Shown piece by piece: positions 1 through 9,087 of a stretch of 28,699 nt of DNA. A model generated the notes under the pieces. That model ran no database searches, was not told the DNA's origin, and was given only the letters and a program-made list of their open reading frames with translations. Source of the stretch: DALYLB01 sp046154695 (GTDB lineage Bacteria > Acidobacteriota > Blastocatellia > RBC074); assembly GCA_046154695.1 (NCBI GenBank), contig JBJXFI010000224.1, positions 1-28,699 on the forward strand, read 5' to 3'. Both the position numbers and the translations under genes were made by a program. Position 1 is the stretch's first letter. Each line of letters begins with the position of its first letter.

Positions 1-131
1 TGCCGGGCGACAACATCGCGATGACGATCGAGCTGATCACGCCGATCGCGATGGAGAAGGGGCTGCGCTTCGCCATCCGCGAGGGCGGCCGGACCGTCGG
101 CGCCGGCACGATCTCGGATATCATTGAGTAG
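1..131 (+). CDS. tuf: Elongation factor Tu, C-terminal end (partial)
   Basis: Only the last 42 codons are present, read from base 3 to the TAG at 129-131; the 5' part lies outside the window. The residues match the end of EF-Tu domain 3: a PGDN turn, the strand MTIELITPIAM, then RFAIREGGRTVGAG and the terminal ISDIIE. EF-Tu is the GTPase that brings aminoacyl-tRNA to the ribosomal A site. Its position directly before rpsJ is the usual str-S10 junction. The match is short but every residue fits the family. Confidence 0.95.
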   Translation, partial: PGDNIAMTIELITPIAMEKGLRFAIREGGRTVGAGTISDIIE

Positions 132-141
132 TTGAGAATGA

Positions 142-198
142 ATAATTGATAGTTGATAGGGAAGAATAACCATCAACTATCAATTATCAACTATCAAT
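142..198 (+). repeat. Heptamer-repeat hairpin, TATCAAY family, between tuf and rpsJ
   Basis: The left arm at 142-160 pairs with the right arm at 170-187 (16 continuous base pairs, one bulged A, two more pairs) around a 9-base loop. The right arm continues as four tandem 7-base units at 171-177, 178-184, 185-191 and 192-198, alternating TATCAAC and TATCAAT with one C/T change in the first. A GAGGAAG ribosome binding site follows at 200-206, so rpsJ keeps its own signal. The same heptamer returns at 19455-19497. It has no U tract, so it is not a standard terminator. Confidence 0.85.
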
Positions 199-208
199 TG
201 AGGAAGTT

Positions 209-535
<327 letters not shown>

Positions 536-540
536 CTCAC

Positions 541-620
541 CAGTAGTCCGTAGCCTGTTGCCGGCAGGCGGTAAAGTACAAACGACCGACTGCCGGCAAC
601 CGACAACCGACCGACTACTG
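541..620 (+). repeat. Heptamer-repeat hairpin, GACAACC family, between rpsJ and rplC
   Basis: The outer arms pair perfectly over eight bases (541-548 with 613-620) and the inner arms over eleven (557-567 with 590-600), with a mismatched middle. The right arm carries 7-base units in register: GGCAACC at 595-601, GACAACC at 602-608, then a degenerate unit. An open frame runs through the element into rplC, but the rplC start lies after it and has its own GGAG. The same heptamer family is found before rplB, rplF, rpsK and accC. Confidence 0.85.
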
Positions 621-635
621 ACGGAGTATTTAAAA

Positions 636-1271
636 ATGTTGAACGGAATTATCGGTAAAAAGCTGGGAATGACCCAGATTTTCGCGCCGGACGGGACGGT
701 CACGCCCGTCACGGTGATCAAGGCGGGTCCGTGCGTGGTGGTGCAGCGCAAGACCGTCTCGGCGGACGGCTATGAGGCGGTGCAGCTCGGTTTCGTGGAG
801 GAGATCGCTCCCCGGCGAACCAACAAGCCGATGAAGGGCCATTTCGAGAAGGCGGGGATTCCGCCGACCCGGATTCTGCGCGAGTTCCGGCTCGAGGACG
901 CGACGGAAGCGATCGGCGTGGGCGACAAGGTGCTGGTGGACCAGTTCTCCGAGAACGACATGGTCGAGGTGGTCGGCACGAGCAAGGGCCGGGGCTTTGC
1001 GGGCTTCATCAAGCGCCACGGCTTCGGCGGCGGACGCGCCAGCCACGGATCGATGTTCCACCGCGCCCCGGGTTCGATCGGAGCCTCGGCCTATCCCTCG
1101 CGCGTCATCAAGGGCACGCGAATGGCGGGCCACATGGGCGTTGCGCGCAACACGGTCAAGAACCTCAAGGTCATGCGGGTCAATGCGGAAGAGAATCTGA
1201 TCCTGATCAAGGGCGCGATCCCGGGACCGACCGGCGCGTACGTGCTGATCAAGAAGCGGATCAAGGACTAG
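636..1271 (+). CDS. rplC: 50S ribosomal protein L3
   Basis: The 211-residue product starts MLNGIIGKKLGMTQIF, the standard L3 N-terminus, and contains the central GTSKGRGFAG loop and the glycine-rich GFGGGRASHGSMFHR segment that reaches toward the peptidyl transferase centre. L3 is an early-binding 50S assembly protein. The ATG at 636 was chosen over an in-frame upstream start at 498, because the longer version would overlap rpsJ and translate the hairpin at 541-620. GGAG at 623-626 gives correct spacing for 636. Second gene of the S10 cluster. Confidence 0.97.
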   Translation: MLNGIIGKKLGMTQIFAPDGTVTPVTVIKAGPCVVVQRKTVSADGYEAVQLGFVEEIAPRRTNKPMKGHFEKAGIPPTRILREFRLEDATEAIGVGDKVLVDQFSENDMVEVVGTSKGRGFAGFIKRHGFGGGRASHGSMFHRAPGSIGASAYPSRVIKGTRMAGHMGVARNTVKNLKVMRVNAEENLILIKGAIPGPTGAYVLIKKRIKD

Positions 1272-1349
1272 GATCGTGAGGCGATCTCCCGGGAACGGCC
1301 GCCGCGCCCGGCCGGGACGCCGCACCGCACAACATACGAGAGGGCAGCG

Positions 1350-1976
1350 ATGCCGACAATAGAAGTCAAGAATCTCAAAAATGAAACCGTCGGAGAGATC
1401 GCGCTGAACGACGATGTCTTCGGCGCGGCGCTCAACGAGGCGCTGATCTATGACGTGGTCAAGAATTACCTCGTCAATCAGCGGCAGGGAACCGTCAAGA
1501 CCAAAACCCGCGGCGAAGCGTCGGGCAGCGGCAAGAAGCTCTGGCGGCAGAAGGGAACCGGGCGGGCGCGCGTCGCGAGCCTTCGCTCGCCGCTGTGGAA
1601 GGGGGGCGGAAACGTCCACGGACCGCGGCCGCGCGACTGGTCCACCAAGATGCCCACGAAAATGAAGCGAGGCGCGCTGAAGTCCGCGCTTTCGGAGCGG
1701 CTGCGCGAGGGGAATCTGTTCGTGGTCGAGGAGTTCGATCTCGAAAATCACAAGACGAAAGCGTTCGCGGCCGTGGCCGCGGCCTTCGGCTGGAAGGGCA
1801 AGACGCTGATCGTCGAGGCGACCCCGCCGCAGAACCTGGTCCTCTCTTCCCGCAACGTTCCGGGCGTGACGGTCGCGAGCGGCGTCAATGTCAACATCTA
1901 TGACGTGCTCTATCACGAGAAAATCGTCTTCACCCGGGCCGCCATCGCCGCGCTCCAGGAGAAGCTGAGCAAGTAG
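1350..1976 (+). CDS. rplD: 50S ribosomal protein L4
   Basis: The 208-residue product has the L4 signature: the exposed loop rich in basic residues around KTRGEASGSGKKLWRQKGTGRARVAS (given here as a region near residues 52-77), followed by the GGGNVHGP turn. L4 contributes to the wall of the peptide exit tunnel; in E. coli it also represses its own operon, which cannot be judged here. GAGAGGG at 1338-1344 is the ribosome binding site. A 78-base GC-rich gap separates it from rplC, and rplW follows 22 bases later. Confidence 0.97.
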   Translation: MPTIEVKNLKNETVGEIALNDDVFGAALNEALIYDVVKNYLVNQRQGTVKTKTRGEASGSGKKLWRQKGTGRARVASLRSPLWKGGGNVHGPRPRDWSTKMPTKMKRGALKSALSERLREGNLFVVEEFDLENHKTKAFAAVAAAFGWKGKTLIVEATPPQNLVLSSRNVPGVTVASGVNVNIYDVLYHEKIVFTRAAIAALQEKLSK

Positions 1977-1998
1977 CGCGGGGAAAAAGGAGACCGTT

Positions 1999-2343
1999 AT
2001 GGCAAAAACGATTTGGGATGTGATCAAGGCGCCGGTGATTACCGAAAAGGCGCTTCAGATGAAAGAGAACAGCACCCAGGACATCCGCGACAGCAAGAAC
2101 AAGAAGCTCATTCGCCGCGACCGGCAGGTGCTCTCGTTTCGCGTGGCCACGACCGCCAGCAAGCACGCGATCAAGGACGCCGTCGAGTCGATTTTCAAGG
2201 TCAAGGTCGATCAGGTGCGCATCCTCAATTATCGCGGCAAGACCGTTCGCCGCGGCCGCACCGAGGGCCGCAAGGCGGACTGGAAGAAGGCGTATGTCAC
2301 GCTCAAACCCGGCCAGCAGGTCGATTACGCGGATTCGATTTAG
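1999..2343 (+). CDS. rplW: 50S ribosomal protein L23
   Basis: The 114-residue product opens with the L23 motif IWDVIKAPVITEKA and continues with the FRVATTASKHAIKDAVE segment and the C-terminal strand KKAYVTLKPGQ. L23 sits at the exit of the peptide tunnel and is the docking point for trigger factor and SRP. It is longer than the common 95-100 residues because of a charged stretch of about 17 residues between the ITEKA motif and the next strand (near residues 21-40). AAGGAGA at 1987-1993 is the ribosome binding site. Confidence 0.97.
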   Translation: MAKTIWDVIKAPVITEKALQMKENSTQDIRDSKNKKLIRRDRQVLSFRVATTASKHAIKDAVESIFKVKVDQVRILNYRGKTVRRGRTEGRKADWKKAYVTLKPGQQVDYADSI

Positions 2344-2346
2344 CAA

Positions 2347-2381
2347 GGTAACCGGCTACCGGCCACCAGGCGCCGACAGCC
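2347..2381 (+). repeat. Single-arm heptamer repeat, GACAACC family, between rplW and rplB
   Basis: Five 7-base units stand in perfect register: GGTAACC 2347-2353, GGCTACC 2354-2360, GGCCACC 2361-2367, AGGCGCC 2368-2374 and GACAGCC 2375-2381. They are diverged copies of the GACAACC type seen before rplF, rpsK and accC. No inverted left arm is present, so this may be a decayed or one-armed version. The repeat starts four bases after the rplW stop and is followed by an AGAGGG ribosome binding site for rplB. Confidence 0.75.
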
Positions 2382-2393
2382 GAAGAGGGAAAG

Positions 2394-3218
<825 letters not shown>

Positions 3219-3222
3219 ACGA

Positions 3223-3295
3223 TGAATTATGAATGATGAATGATGAACGGAAAGCCGTCATTCATCATTCCGCGTTCATCCTTCAGCATTCAAAA
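3223..3295 (+). repeat. Heptamer-repeat hairpin, TGAATGA/TTCATCA type, between rplB and rpsS
   Basis: Left arm: four 7-base units at 3223-3229, 3230-3236, 3237-3243 and 3244-3250, of the form TGAATGA. Its end (3231-3250) pairs with CCGTCATTCATCATTC at 3255-3270 through a very short loop. Further units follow as TTCATCC 3275-3281, TTCAGCA 3282-3288 and TTCAAAA 3289-3295, ending two bases before the rpsS ATG. The sequence is unrelated to the GACAACC or TATCAAC types but has the same layout. No Shine-Dalgarno sequence is present between it and rpsS. Confidence 0.8.
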
Positions 3296-3297
3296 CT

Positions 3298-3585
3298 ATG
3301 GCACGTTCAATCAAAAAAGGCCCGTTCGTCGACAAGCACTTGTGGAATGCGATCGAGAGAATGAACGCGGCGAACGAGAAGAAGGTCCATAAGACCTGGT
3401 CGCGTCGTTCGACGATCACCCCCGACATGGTCGGCCACACCCTGGCGGTCCACAATGGGAAGAAGTTCATCCCGGTCTACATCACCGAGAACATGGTCGG
3501 GCACAAGCTCGGCGAATTCGCGCCGACCCGCACGTTCAAGGGCCACGCCGACAAGGCGGAGAAGTCCTCCGGCGCGAAGAGATAG
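3298..3585 (+). CDS. rpsS: 30S ribosomal protein S19
   Basis: The 95-residue product begins MARSIKKGPFVDKHL and contains the S19 signature around ITPDMVGHTLAVHNGKKF and GHKLGEFAPTRTFKGH. S19 binds 16S rRNA in the 30S head with S13. The start is unambiguous by homology, yet the 20 bases before it are pyrimidine-rich repeat sequence without any purine-rich ribosome binding site. Initiation may depend on coupling to rplB or on an unstructured leader; this is inference. rplV follows after 49 bases. Confidence 0.97.
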   Translation: MARSIKKGPFVDKHLWNAIERMNAANEKKVHKTWSRRSTITPDMVGHTLAVHNGKKFIPVYITENMVGHKLGEFAPTRTFKGHADKAEKSSGAKR

Positions 3586-3634
3586 GCTGTGGAAGGTCGG
3601 CGATCCATTTCGCCATTCGATGAGGATCCGAATA

Positions 3635-4039
3635 ATGGATGCAATTGCGAAAGCTACAAACGTAAAGATTTCAGCGCAGAAGGCCCGGCTGGTGATGGAC
3701 CTGATCCGCGGCCGGATGTACAGCGAGGCGCGGGATATTCTGCGATTCACCAATAAGCGCGCCGCGGGGGCCATTTACAAGGTGCTCGAATCGGCCCGCG
3801 CCAACGCCGAACAGTTCGCGCAGGCGGACAACGTGCTGGTCGATGTGGACGCGCTGTGGGTGAAGGAATGCTTTGCCTGCACGGGCACGACCAAGAATCG
3901 CCGCCGCGTTCGGCCCGCCCCGATGGGCCGCGCCTATCGCGAACGCCGTCACTACAGCCACCTGACGGTGGTCGTGACGACCGAAAAGCCGGAAAAGAGA
4001 TCCGCCAAGAAGCTCATTGTGGTGGAAACCGCCGAATAG
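3635..4039 (+). CDS. rplV: 50S ribosomal protein L22
   Basis: The 134-residue product starts MDAIAKATNVKISAQKARLV and holds the L22 core: the helix of residues 16-30, then the long loop VKECFACTGTTKNRRRVRPAPMGRA and the HYSHLTVVV strand. That loop lines the peptide exit tunnel. I chose ATG 3635, since GAGG at 3622-3625 is nine bases upstream; an in-frame ATG at 3620 lacks such a signal, and longer versions would overlap rpsS. The C-terminal tail of about 20 lysine- and glutamate-rich residues makes it longer than the usual 110. Confidence 0.95.
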   Translation: MDAIAKATNVKISAQKARLVMDLIRGRMYSEARDILRFTNKRAAGAIYKVLESARANAEQFAQADNVLVDVDALWVKECFACTGTTKNRRRVRPAPMGRAYRERRHYSHLTVVVTTEKPEKRSAKKLIVVETAE

Positions 4040-4055
4040 TCAAACGGAGACAAGA

Positions 4056-4712
<657 letters not shown>

Positions 4713-4780
4713 CCTGAATGGGGAGGGCAGCGCACGGCGGGCGATCCGCCGCGCGCGGCGCCGGGACGTGATTCCGGCCC

Positions 4781-4801
4781 CCGCATTCCGAAATCCGCAT
4801 T
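4781..4801 (+). repeat. Short heptamer repeat, CCGCATT type, between rpsC and rplP
   Basis: Three tandem 7-base units are seen: CCGCATT 4781-4787, CCGAAAT 4788-4794 and CCGCATT 4795-4801, ending six bases before the rplP ATG. No convincing inverted left arm was found in the rest of the 95-base gap, which is otherwise GC-rich. Like the repeats before rpsS, rplF, rpsK and accC, it occupies the place where a ribosome binding site is expected. Because it is short, chance is harder to exclude here than at the other junctions. Confidence 0.6.
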
Positions 4802-4807
4802 CGAATT

Positions 4808-5241
<434 letters not shown>

Positions 5242-5245
<4 letters not shown>

Positions 5246-5448
5246 ACCCGAAACTCGATAAAGTTCGCGAACAATCCGGCGAGGAGCTGATCAAGCGCAT
5301 TGCCGAGATCAAAGAGACGCTTTTCCGCCTGAATTTCAAGAAGGCGCTCGGCGACACCGATACCGTCAAGCGGATTCGGGCCGAAAGGAAGGCGCTGGCG
5401 CGGTTGAAGACGATCCTCCGCGCGCGGGCGCTCGGGATCGAGAAATAG
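5242..5448 (+). CDS. rpmC: 50S ribosomal protein L29
   Basis: The 68-residue product is a two-helix protein ending with the L29 signature DTDTVKRIRAERKALARLKTI. L29 sits beside L23 at the tunnel exit. The start is GTG at 5242, overlapping the rplP stop as GTGA, and a GGAGAGG stretch at 5231-5237 lies inside the end of rplP as ribosome binding site. The length is typical. rpsQ follows after 16 bases. Confidence 0.96.
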
Positions 5449-5464
5449 TTGAACGGAAGCGAAT

Positions 5465-5800
5465 ATGAGCGAAGAGACAATGAATAACACGGAAGCGGCG
5501 GAGAGCCCGGAAGCCACTCCGACAGCCGCCAAGAGTGCGGGCGTCGTTCGCGGCCGCCGCACGGAAAAAGTCGGCATCGTGACCAGCGACAAGATGACGA
5601 AAACGGTCGTTGTGCGGGTCGATCGGCTGGTCAAGCACCCCACCTATAAGCGATACGTGCGCAAGCGCACGAAATTCATGGCGCACAACGAGATCGAGGG
5701 CGTGGCCATCGGCGATCAGGTTCGCATCGTCGAGACGCGTCCGCTTTCGGCCCACAAGCGCTGGCGCGTGGTTGAAGTTTTGCGGAAGGCGAGCAGGTAA
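5465..5800 (+). CDS. rpsQ: 30S ribosomal protein S17 with N-terminal extension
   Basis: Residues about 28-105 form the S17 OB-fold: RRTEKVGIVTSDKMTKTVVVRVDR, then HPTYKRYVRKRTKFMAHNE and the IVETRPLSAHKRWRVVEVL end. S17 is a primary 16S rRNA binder. The full product is 111 residues against a usual 80-90, because of about 27 N-terminal residues rich in E, T, A and S. The ATG at 5465 follows a GGAAG; a second ATG at 5480 would shorten the extension only slightly. The extension is probably real and disordered. Confidence 0.95.
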   Translation: MSEETMNNTEAAESPEATPTAAKSAGVVRGRRTEKVGIVTSDKMTKTVVVRVDRLVKHPTYKRYVRKRTKFMAHNEIEGVAIGDQVRIVETRPLSAHKRWRVVEVLRKASR

Positions 5801-5887
5801 GCGGACGGCGATCCACGGCCGGCGATCGATTCCGGATGTCGTTCCGGGGGCGAGGCGGCGGAGAGGTCGCTTTTTGGGAGACTAGCA

Positions 5888-6256
5888 ATGGTTCAGATGC
5901 GCTCAATTTTGGATGTCGCCGATAATTCGGGGGCGAAGAAGATCGCGATGATTCTGCCGTTGGGCGGAAACGTCGGGTATCGCGCCAGCCTCGGCGACGT
6001 CATCACGGCCTCGGTCAAGGAGGCCAATCCGGACGGCACGGTCAAGAAGAAGCAGGTCGTCAAGGCCGTCATTGTCCGAACCCGCAAGGAGGTTCGCCGC
6101 CGGGACGGAACCTACATCCGGTTCGATCAGAATGCCGCCGTGTTGATCAAGCCCGACGGCGATCCGATCGGGACCCGCGTCTTCGGCCCCGTCGCGCGCG
6201 AACTGCGCGAGCGCGGCTTCATGAAGATCGTGAGCCTGGCTCCCGAAGTCATTTAA
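5888..6256 (+). CDS. rplN: 50S ribosomal protein L14
   Basis: The 122-residue product is exactly standard for L14. It begins MVQMRSILDVADNSGAKK and includes the signature region GDVITASVKEANPDG, the charged VRTRKEVRRRDGTYIRFD segment and the FGPVARELRERGFMKI end. L14 forms part of the intersubunit face and binds the silencing factor RsfS in other bacteria. GGGAG at 5876-5880 is a well-placed ribosome binding site. An 87-base GC-rich gap with no recognised element precedes it. Confidence 0.98.
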   Translation: MVQMRSILDVADNSGAKKIAMILPLGGNVGYRASLGDVITASVKEANPDGTVKKKQVVKAVIVRTRKEVRRRDGTYIRFDQNAAVLIKPDGDPIGTRVFGPVARELRERGFMKIVSLAPEVI

Positions 6257-6293
6257 GGCGGAACCCGCGGCAACGGGGCGGGAAGGATTGAAC

Positions 6294-6353
6294 CACGAAG
6301 ACACGAAGCACACGAGGAAAGGCCGGAAAACCGAGGGAAGACTCCTCTTCGTG
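6294..6353 (+). repeat. CACGAAG repeat with inverted copy, between rplN and rplX
   Basis: Three direct copies, CACGAAG at 6294-6300, CACGAAG at 6302-6308 and CACGAGG at 6311-6317, face an inverted copy CTTCGTG at 6347-6353, so a stem can form over a loop of about 30-45 bases. The spacing is 8-9 bases, not 7, so it is related in style but not identical to the heptamer elements. It lies in the 144-base rplN-rplX gap, upstream of an intact rplX ribosome binding site. Function unknown. Confidence 0.6.
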
Positions 6354-6400
6354 ATTTGCCCCCAATTTTTCCGCTTCGATTTAGTGAGGATGAATACACC

Positions 6401-6721
6401 ATGGCAGTGAGAATGAAGATCAGAAAGAATGACCAGGTTGTCGTCCTGTCCGGGCGCGACAAGGGGAAACGCGGCCGCGTGATCGAGGTTTTGACCAAGA
6501 AGGGGAAGGTGCTTGTCGAGGGCGTCAACCTTCTCAAGCATCACGAGCGGCCGAACCGGCAGAAGGGGATCGCCGGCGGCATCATTGAGCGCGAGGCGCC
6601 GATCGACGTCTCGAACGTGATGGTTCTCGAAGGCGGGCGCCCCGTTCGCGTCGGGTTCCAGATTTTGCAGGATCAACGCAAGGTCCGCGTCTCGAAAAAG
6701 ACCGGTTCCGTGATCGAGTAA
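6401..6721 (+). CDS. rplX: 50S ribosomal protein L24
   Basis: The 106-residue product starts MAVRMKIRKNDQVVVLSGRDKGKRGRV, the KOW motif of L24 at residues about 9-30, followed by NLLKHHERPNRQKGIAGGIIEREAPI and the VSNVMVLE segment. L24 is an initiator of 50S assembly. ATG 6401 was chosen because GTGAGGA at 6384-6390 gives correct spacing and the protein begins as in the family; an upstream in-frame TTG at 6356 would only add noncoding sequence. rplE begins five bases after the stop. Confidence 0.96.
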   Translation: MAVRMKIRKNDQVVVLSGRDKGKRGRVIEVLTKKGKVLVEGVNLLKHHERPNRQKGIAGGIIEREAPIDVSNVMVLEGGRPVRVGFQILQDQRKVRVSKKTGSVIE

Positions 6722-6726
6722 ACCAT

Positions 6727-7269
6727 ATGGCAGCAAGACTTAAAGAAAAATATACCAGGGAAGTGGCTTCAGCGCTGCGGAAGGAGTTCGGGCACACCAA
6801 CCCGATGAGCGTCCCCAGGCTGGAGAAGATCGTCATCAACGTCGGGCTGGGCGAAGCGATCGCGAACGCCAAGGCGATCGACGCGGCCGTCAACGACATG
6901 GTGATCATCGCCGGACAGAAACCCGTCGTGACCAAGGCCAAGAAATCGATCGCGGCCTTCAAACTCCGCGAGGGGATGAGCATCGGCGCGATGGTCACGC
7001 TTCGCGGCGACCGGATGTACGAGTTTCTCGACCGGTTTATCAGCCTCGCGCTGCCGCGCGTGCGCGACTTCCGGGGCGTTTCACCGAAGTCCTTCGACGG
7101 CCGGGGCAATTACACGATCGGGCTGCGCGACCAGCTGATCTTTCCCGAGATCGATTTCGGGAAGATCGACAAGGCGCGCGGAATGAATGTCTGCATCGTG
7201 ACGACCGCAAAAACCGACGAAGAGGCCCGTGCCCTCCTTCGTCATCTAGGAATGCCGTTCCGGCAATAA
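6727..7269 (+). CDS. rplE: 50S ribosomal protein L5
   Basis: The 180-residue product is standard length and contains MSVPRLEKIVINVGLGEA, KPVVTKAKKSIAAFKLREG and the DFRGVSPKSFDGRGNYTIG region, with QLIFPEIDF near the C-terminus. L5 binds 5S rRNA in the central protuberance. There is almost no space after rplX (five bases) and only a weak GAG upstream, so coupling to rplX is likely. It is followed by an 85-base GC-rich gap before rpsN. Confidence 0.98.
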   Translation: MAARLKEKYTREVASALRKEFGHTNPMSVPRLEKIVINVGLGEAIANAKAIDAAVNDMVIIAGQKPVVTKAKKSIAAFKLREGMSIGAMVTLRGDRMYEFLDRFISLALPRVRDFRGVSPKSFDGRGNYTIGLRDQLIFPEIDFGKIDKARGMNVCIVTTAKTDEEARALLRHLGMPFRQ

Positions 7270-7354
7270 ACAGGGCGCCCGGGGCGTTGTGCGGGCCGCG
7301 GATAAAGGAATTCCCGCGAGGCACGGCGCGCCCGGCATTCGGCACTGAGAGATT

Positions 7355-7540
7355 ATGGCAAAGACTTCAAAGATCGTTCAGGCAAACCGGAAACCGAAAT
7401 TCAAGGTGCGCGGATACAATCGCTGCAAGCGCTGTGGACGTCCGCGAGCGTACATTCGCAAATTCGGCATTTGCCGCATCTGTTTTCGCCAGCTCGCGCT
7501 GCAGGGAGATATCCCGGGCGTGACCAAGTCGAGCTGGTAG
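7355..7540 (+). CDS. rpsN: 30S ribosomal protein S14, zinc-binding short form
   Basis: The 61-residue product is the C+ type of S14 (also called type Z, rpsZ). Four cysteines, C24-X2-C27 and C40-X2-C43, form the zinc ribbon, and GGRP-like and RKFGICRICFRQLA segments match the family. The zinc-free form is about 90-100 residues, so this is clearly the short form. It joins the 30S head late in assembly. A GAGAG at 7346-7350 is the likely ribosome binding site. A cell with only this form needs zinc for ribosome assembly; whether a zinc-free copy exists elsewhere cannot be seen. Confidence 0.97.
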   Translation: MAKTSKIVQANRKPKFKVRGYNRCKRCGRPRAYIRKFGICRICFRQLALQGDIPGVTKSSW

Positions 7541-7580
7541 GCGCGAAACCGGGATTCCGGTTGTTCCGATTGGAGTTGAG

Positions 7581-7985
<405 letters not shown>

Positions 7986-7993
7986 TTCGGTAG

Positions 7994-8054
7994 CCGGTTG
8001 TCGGCGACAGACAACCGGAGCGCGCAGAATGGCGACAACCGACAACCGACAACC
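7994..8054 (+). repeat. Heptamer-repeat hairpin, GACAACC family, between rpsH and rplF
   Basis: CCGGTTGTC at 7994-8002 pairs perfectly with GACAACCGG at 8010-8018 over a 7-base loop. Three exact tandem GACAACC units then run 8034-8040, 8041-8047 and 8048-8054, ending 13 bases before the conserved rplF ATG. Between the two parts are GGAG at 8017-8020 and an ATG at 8029 in frame with rplF, so the repeats may be translated as an N-terminal extension of L6. This is the cleanest copy of the family in the window. Confidence 0.88.
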
Positions 8055-8067
8055 GAAAAATAAAGCT

Positions 8068-8625
8068 ATGTCACGAGTAGGAAAGAAGATCATCGAGATA
8101 CCGAAGGACGTCACGATCAACATCGCCAACGGAGCGGTCGAGGTGCAGGGCCCGAAGGGAAGCCTGACCACGCCGGTGCCGGCGGGCGTCACCTTCAAGA
8201 TCGAGGACGGGAAGCTGCTTGCCGAGCGCGAGAGCGAGCTGTACGTGGCCATTCATGGAACGGCGCGGGCGCTCGTCGCCAACGCCGTCGAGGGCGTTTC
8301 CAAGGGCTTTTCCCAGGAGATGGATGTCGTCGGCGTCGGGTACAAGGCCGAGTTGAAGGGGCGCAGCATCCATTTCGCGCTCGGGTATTCGCACCCGATC
8401 GAGTTCGTCCTTCCCGAAGGCGTGTTGGCCAAGGTCGAAAAGGTTCCGCAGCGGCAGATCACGCAGTATCAGACGACCATTACGCTGTCGGGAATCGACC
8501 GCCATCTGGTCGGACAGACCGCCGCGAATATGAACCGCCTGCGAAAACCCGATGCCTACAAAGGCAAGGGCGTGCGGTACGCCGATCGACCGATGAAGCT
8601 CAAGCCCGGAAAGACCGGCAAATAA
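8068..8625 (+). CDS. rplF: 50S ribosomal protein L6
   Basis: From ATG 8068 the product has 185 residues and begins MSRVGKKIIEIPKDV, the universal L6 start. It has the two L6 repeats and the C-terminal signature NRLRKPDAYKGKGVRYAD. L6 lies near the sarcin-ricin loop and the GTPase centre. No Shine-Dalgarno sequence precedes 8068. An in-frame ATG at 8029 does have GGAG eight bases upstream and would add 13 residues, MATTDNRQPKNKA, encoded by the GACAACC repeat. The conserved start is given here, but 8029 is a real alternative. rplR follows after 84 bases. Confidence 0.95.
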   Translation: MSRVGKKIIEIPKDVTINIANGAVEVQGPKGSLTTPVPAGVTFKIEDGKLLAERESELYVAIHGTARALVANAVEGVSKGFSQEMDVVGVGYKAELKGRSIHFALGYSHPIEFVLPEGVLAKVEKVPQRQITQYQTTITLSGIDRHLVGQTAANMNRLRKPDAYKGKGVRYADRPMKLKPGKTGK

Positions 8626-8709
8626 TTCATGTGCGAGTGGACATCCGAAGGCCGAACGAAGGGGCTCTTTCGACAGCTCATCGTTCAGCGGGGATAAGGG
8701 GATCATTTT

Positions 8710-9069
8710 ATGGCAAAGAGATCGAGACAGGATATGCGCCGCGCGGTTCACACGCGCATTCGCAAGAAGGTCAAGGGCAGCGGCGCGCGCCCGCGCCTGG
8801 CCGTCTTCCGCAGCGTCAATCATATTTATGCGCAGATCATCGACGACGAGCAGGGCCTGACGCTCTGTTCCGCCTCGACGGTGGAGAAGAGCGCCGGCGT
8901 CGGCAACGGCGGCAACATCGACGCCGCGAAGGTCGTCGGCCGGTTGATCGCGGAGCGGGCCAAGGAGAAGGGGATCGGCCTGGTCGTGTTCGATCGCGGC
9001 GGGTATCTCTATCACGGGCGTGTGAAATCGCTTGCGGAAGCGGCACGGGAAGCCGGATTACAGTTTTGA
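8710..9069 (+). CDS. rplR: 50S ribosomal protein L18
   Basis: The 119-residue product has the basic N-terminus AKRSRQDMRRAVHTRIRKKVKG and the L18 core RPRLAVFRSVNHIYAQIIDDEQG, ending with VFDRGGYLYHGRVKSLAEAAREAGL. L18 carries 5S rRNA to the central protuberance with L5. AAGGGG shortly before ATG 8710 serves as ribosome binding site. The 84-base gap before it holds a small inverted repeat, GAACGA 8654-8659 with TCGTTC 8681-8686. Confidence 0.97.
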   Translation: MAKRSRQDMRRAVHTRIRKKVKGSGARPRLAVFRSVNHIYAQIIDDEQGLTLCSASTVEKSAGVGNGGNIDAAKVVGRLIAERAKEKGIGLVVFDRGGYLYHGRVKSLAEAAREAGLQF

Positions 9070-9087
9070 TTTGGGGAGATCATCGAA

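Noticed and set aside
142..198. Heptamer arrays as CRISPR or as terminators
   Set aside because: Units are seven bases without spacers, no cas genes are present, and the hairpins lack a T run and lie between co-directional genes of one operon.
630..2027. A 465-codon open frame on the minus strand opposite rplC and rplD
   Set aside because: It is a mirror of GC-rich codon use in two certain genes, has no family resemblance, and its strand is opposite to the whole operon.
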